Positions 5,183-7,068 of a stretch of 7,068 bases of DNA are shown here, piece by piece. Under the pieces are notes generated by a model. That model made no database searches. It worked only from the letters and a program-made list of their open reading frames with translations, and was not told where the DNA came from. The first letter of the stretch is position 1; every line of letters begins with the position of its first letter. Source of the stretch: Candidatus Margulisiibacteriota bacterium (GTDB lineage: Bacteria; Margulisbacteria; WOR-1; O2-12-FULL-45-9); contig JASEHX010000046.1 of the NCBI GenBank assembly GCA_030018645.1, positions 1 through 7,068 of the forward strand. Reading direction: 5' to 3'. Position numbers and translations under genes: made by a program.

Positions 5183-6774
5183 TTTTTTACCTCTGATTTT
5201 AACAGGCATGTCAGCTCAAAATAATAGGTTGGTTCCTGGTACGTCTCGGATTCTTTAAGTGAAACCAGGTCAATGGTTGACAAATAGCCGGTTGCCAGCA
5301 GGTTCTTCATAAAAGTTGTTAACACAATTTTTTGCTGTTTTCTTGGAATCACTCCGCGGATAATTAGCTGGTTAGTGTTATTTTCATAATTGGCGCTAAG
5401 CAAACTAACTTCGCTGGGGGCGATCTTTACTAAACTATTCATCAGCAAAGTAAAACGGTCTTTATCCTTGAATTTGGACAAGTCAATCATTCCTTTGCCG
5501 GTTTCCACCTTTTTGGTCATTTCAGCCACGGCATTGAGGTATTGCGATTGGAGTTCGCCTTGGCGTATTATTAATTTATTTCTTTGCCCAGAAGCGAAGT
5601 AAAACAGGACAACCATTACGACCAAGAAAAGACAGGTTGAATAAATGTATCCCTTAAGATTATTGAGTATCGGCACTAACAACGCGGTTAAGTTATCAAT
5701 TGAAAACCGGCCTTCTATTTTAGGCGCCAGCAAAAGGCGGTCTTTGCCGCCAATGACGGAACCAATCGCCATTGAAAGGACCGGCAAATAGCTTTTAATT
5801 TCTTCTTTGGCCGTTGTTATATCAATCGGCAGAATTTCGGCCTCTATGTTCAATTGGAGTTTAAAGTATTCAACTAAATTTCTGGTAGCGGCGGCCCCGC
5901 CGGTAAAATAGACCTTTTTAAATTCGGCGGCATCCCCGATTTCTTTCTGGTAATATTCAATGGTATTGCCGATTTCCGCCGCCATTTTTTCCAGCGCCGG
6001 CCGCATCATGGCTAAAATTTCCGCCGCGGGAACACCGGCTTCAACCGTGTATTTTTCAAGATTGATCGGTACACCGAATTTATTTCTAATTTCTTCCGCG
6101 CGGTTATAGTCGATCTCCAGTTTTCCTTGTTCGGTCACCACCGCACCAACCATGGACTGGGCAATATCCTCCCCACCAATCCTTACCTCACGGGCAAAGA
6201 CCACCTGTCCTTCCTTGACGAGGGCAATTACACTGGAATATTTTCCCAGGTAGATGACAGCGGCGGACAGCCGGCTGGCAATTGCCGGGCTGCAGTTCAG
6301 TGCACAAGAAGGAGCAATTACTCCCTTGGTTAAAATGCCGCATTCTTTGGCAAATTTAATTATTTCAAGCACCTTATCTTTAGGGGCCGCGGCAACAAAA
6401 AACAATTGTTTCCCCGGTACACTAACCTTATCCAATTTATAATAAGCAAAGACGGCTTCCTTAAAGGCGGCTGGAAGAAGTGCCTTCAGCTTATATCCCA
6501 AAGATGCCGCCGCTTCCCCTTCTGAGAGAGGAGGCAGGTCAATTATTTTATAAACTATGTCATCGCTGGACGCTACGACATCGGCCTGCTTTGTATGGAT
6601 ATGGTTTTTCTTTAATGCGGCAGCCAAGGCCTTGGTGTGCGGCCCATAGCCGGCTTCCGGGGAAAAGTAATCAACCGAAAAATTGGTCAATAGGAAGGAT
6701 TTGCCCTGCTGTTCCAGCTCAACTAATTTAAGCGCGCCCGAAGCTATGTGAATACCCAGCTTGCGATTTGCCAT
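5179..6774 (-). CDS. PilM-PilN fusion protein (GspL-like architecture)
   Basis: One 531-residue protein that joins two normally separate T4P subunits. Residues 1 to about 343 are the actin-like PilM fold. It opens GIHIASGALKLVEL (7-20), has the SHS2-like region around 72-130 (VYKIIDLPPLSEGE), FAREVRIGGEDI (193-204), and an adenosine-type motif VYFTGGAAATRNLVEYF (288-304). The PilM-typical end is YLPVLSMAIGSVIGG (329-343). A linker with KDRLLLAPKIEG (344-355) resembles the PilN 'INLLP' motif that docks in PilM. Then come one membrane segment (about 376-395), a coiled coil (about 397-425), and a PilN-like periplasmic domain to the C-terminus. PilM is usually about 350 residues and PilN about 190, so the sum fits. 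The start is supported by AGGA 6 nt upstream. The pilO-like gene overlaps by ATGA. GspL of type II secretion has the same order of parts, but the N-terminal domain and the PilT neighbour point to a pilus. Confidence 0.88.
   Translation of the reverse strand: MANRKLGIHIASGALKLVELEQQGKSFLLTNFSVDYFSPEAGYGPHTKALAAALKKNHIHTKQADVVASSDDIVYKIIDLPPLSEGEAAASLGYKLKALLPAAFKEAVFAYYKLDKVSVPGKQLFFVAAAPKDKVLEIIKFAKECGILTKGVIAPSCALNCSPAIASRLSAAVIYLGKYSSVIALVKEGQVVFAREVRIGGEDIAQSMVGAVVTEQGKLEIDYNRAEEIRNKFGVPINLEKYTVEAGVPAAEILAMMRPALEKMAAEIGNTIEYYQKEIGDAAEFKKVYFTGGAAATRNLVEYFKLQLNIEAEILPIDITTAKEEIKSYLPVLSMAIGSVIGGKDRLLLAPKIEGRFSIDNLTALLVPILNNLKGYIYSTCLFLVVMVVLFYFASGQRNKLIIRQGELQSQYLNAVAEMTKKVETGKGMIDLSKFKDKDRFTLLMNSLVKIAPSEVSLLSANYENNTNQLIIRGVIPRKQQKIVLTTFMKNLLATGYLSTIDLVSLKESETYQEPTYYFELTCLLKSEVKK
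5189..5194 (-). promoter_or_regulatory. Shine-Dalgarno choosing the pilO-like start
   Basis: AGAGGT on the minus strand, 6 nt before the ATG at 5182. With the ATGA overlap (5179-5182) it argues for the 173-residue product rather than the one starting at 5209. Confidence 0.55.
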
Positions 6775-6835
6775 TTTTTATCCTGCTCAAAGTTTACAAC
6801 AGCTCAGCGCCATTTTCAAGGCATCGTTTTTATTA

Positions 6836-7068
6836 TCAATACACTTCCTGCCAGCCGGTCACGGTTATTGTGCTGGACCCGTAAATGTCTGACAGGCCGA
6901 CAATTGAGTCATAATCAATGACGCTGGAACTGAAGGTAAACCGGGCATTACTGCCAATAGAGTCAATAAAACCGGCAACCAGCGCCCCGGTGATATTGGC
7001 ATTTGTCCCAATAGTAAGCTCACCGCCGGAAAATGCCAAGCCATAAAAGATACAATTATTATTCAAAG
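6836..7068 (-). CDS. C-terminal part of a PilX-like minor pilin or beta-rich surface protein (cut by window edge)
   Basis: The frame is open through the right edge, so the true start lies outside; the first in-frame TTG near 7066 should not be taken as a start. About 77 residues are visible. They are rich in Gly, Ser, Thr, Ile and Asn, with alternating short strands such as FSGGELTIGTNANITGALVAG and SIGSNARFTF, then VIDYDSIVGL and a terminal TVTGWQEVY. This resembles the C-terminal domain (DUF7305 type, recalled from memory) of PilX-like pilus proteins. Those read '(V)-(I/F)-Y-x-G-x-(A/F) ... ITG-(A/S)-(L/I)-V-(A/G) ... GNA-x-(I/F)-x-YD' and end in 'W-(R/Q)-E'. Position directly upstream of pilM fits a minor pilin. 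The 61-bp gap to the PilMN gene holds only a ribosome binding site, no terminator. A bactofilin-like or other beta-solenoid protein remains possible. Confidence 0.5.
   Translation of the reverse strand, partial: LNNNCIFYGLAFSGGELTIGTNANITGALVAGFIDSIGSNARFTFSSSVIDYDSIVGLSDIYGSSTITVTGWQEVY

Noticed and set aside
5207..5209. Upstream ATG of the pilO-like gene as its start
   Set aside because: It needs a 31-nt overlap with the PilMN gene and has a weak ribosome site. The ATG at 5182 has an ATGA junction and AGAGGT at good spacing.
6775..6835. Possible promoter or terminator between the pilin-like gene and PilMN
   Set aside because: I see no stem with a following U-run and no convincing -35/-10 pair. 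Only the AGGA ribosome site is supportable.

Overview
The window comes from a bacterial chromosome. Every gene I can support is on the minus strand, so the genes read from high to low coordinates. All genes use the standard code. GC is moderate, somewhere in the 40s percent by eye, with very short or overlapping gene junctions. A type IV pilus (T4P) assembly set that includes an outer-membrane secretin implies a diderm bacterium. The fused PilM-PilN protein, the short secretin and the tight packing recall poorly cultured diderm lineages such as Margulisbacteria/WOR-1, Omnitrophota or Elusimicrobiota. That placement is only a guess; nothing in the window is a taxonomic marker.

Reading in the direction of transcription, the window opens with the C-terminus of a protein resembling PilX-type minor pilins (6836-7068, cut by the edge). 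Next is a T4P alignment and export block: a 531-residue PilM-PilN fusion (5179-6774), a PilO-like inner-membrane protein (4661-5182), a short secretin (3442-4671) and the PilT retraction ATPase (2371-3426). No PilP gene lies between PilO and the secretin, and the secretin has no room for AMIN domains. An 81-bp palindromic repeat sits inside the secretin reading frame, between the start codon and the hydrophobic core of the signal peptide. Its length is exactly 27 codons.

The second half is metabolic. Ribose-phosphate pyrophosphokinase (prs, 1400-2344) makes PRPP. Homoserine dehydrogenase (hom, 1-866, cut by the left edge) serves threonine and methionine synthesis. Between them are two small overlapping genes: a PBECR-like predicted nuclease (1088-1396) and a DUF2283 protein (873-1103), which together look like a toxin-antitoxin pair.

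No intergenic gap exceeds about 61 bp. I saw no promoter or rho-independent terminator that I could defend, so the whole window could be a single transcript. No tRNA, rRNA, CRISPR array or transposase gene was seen.
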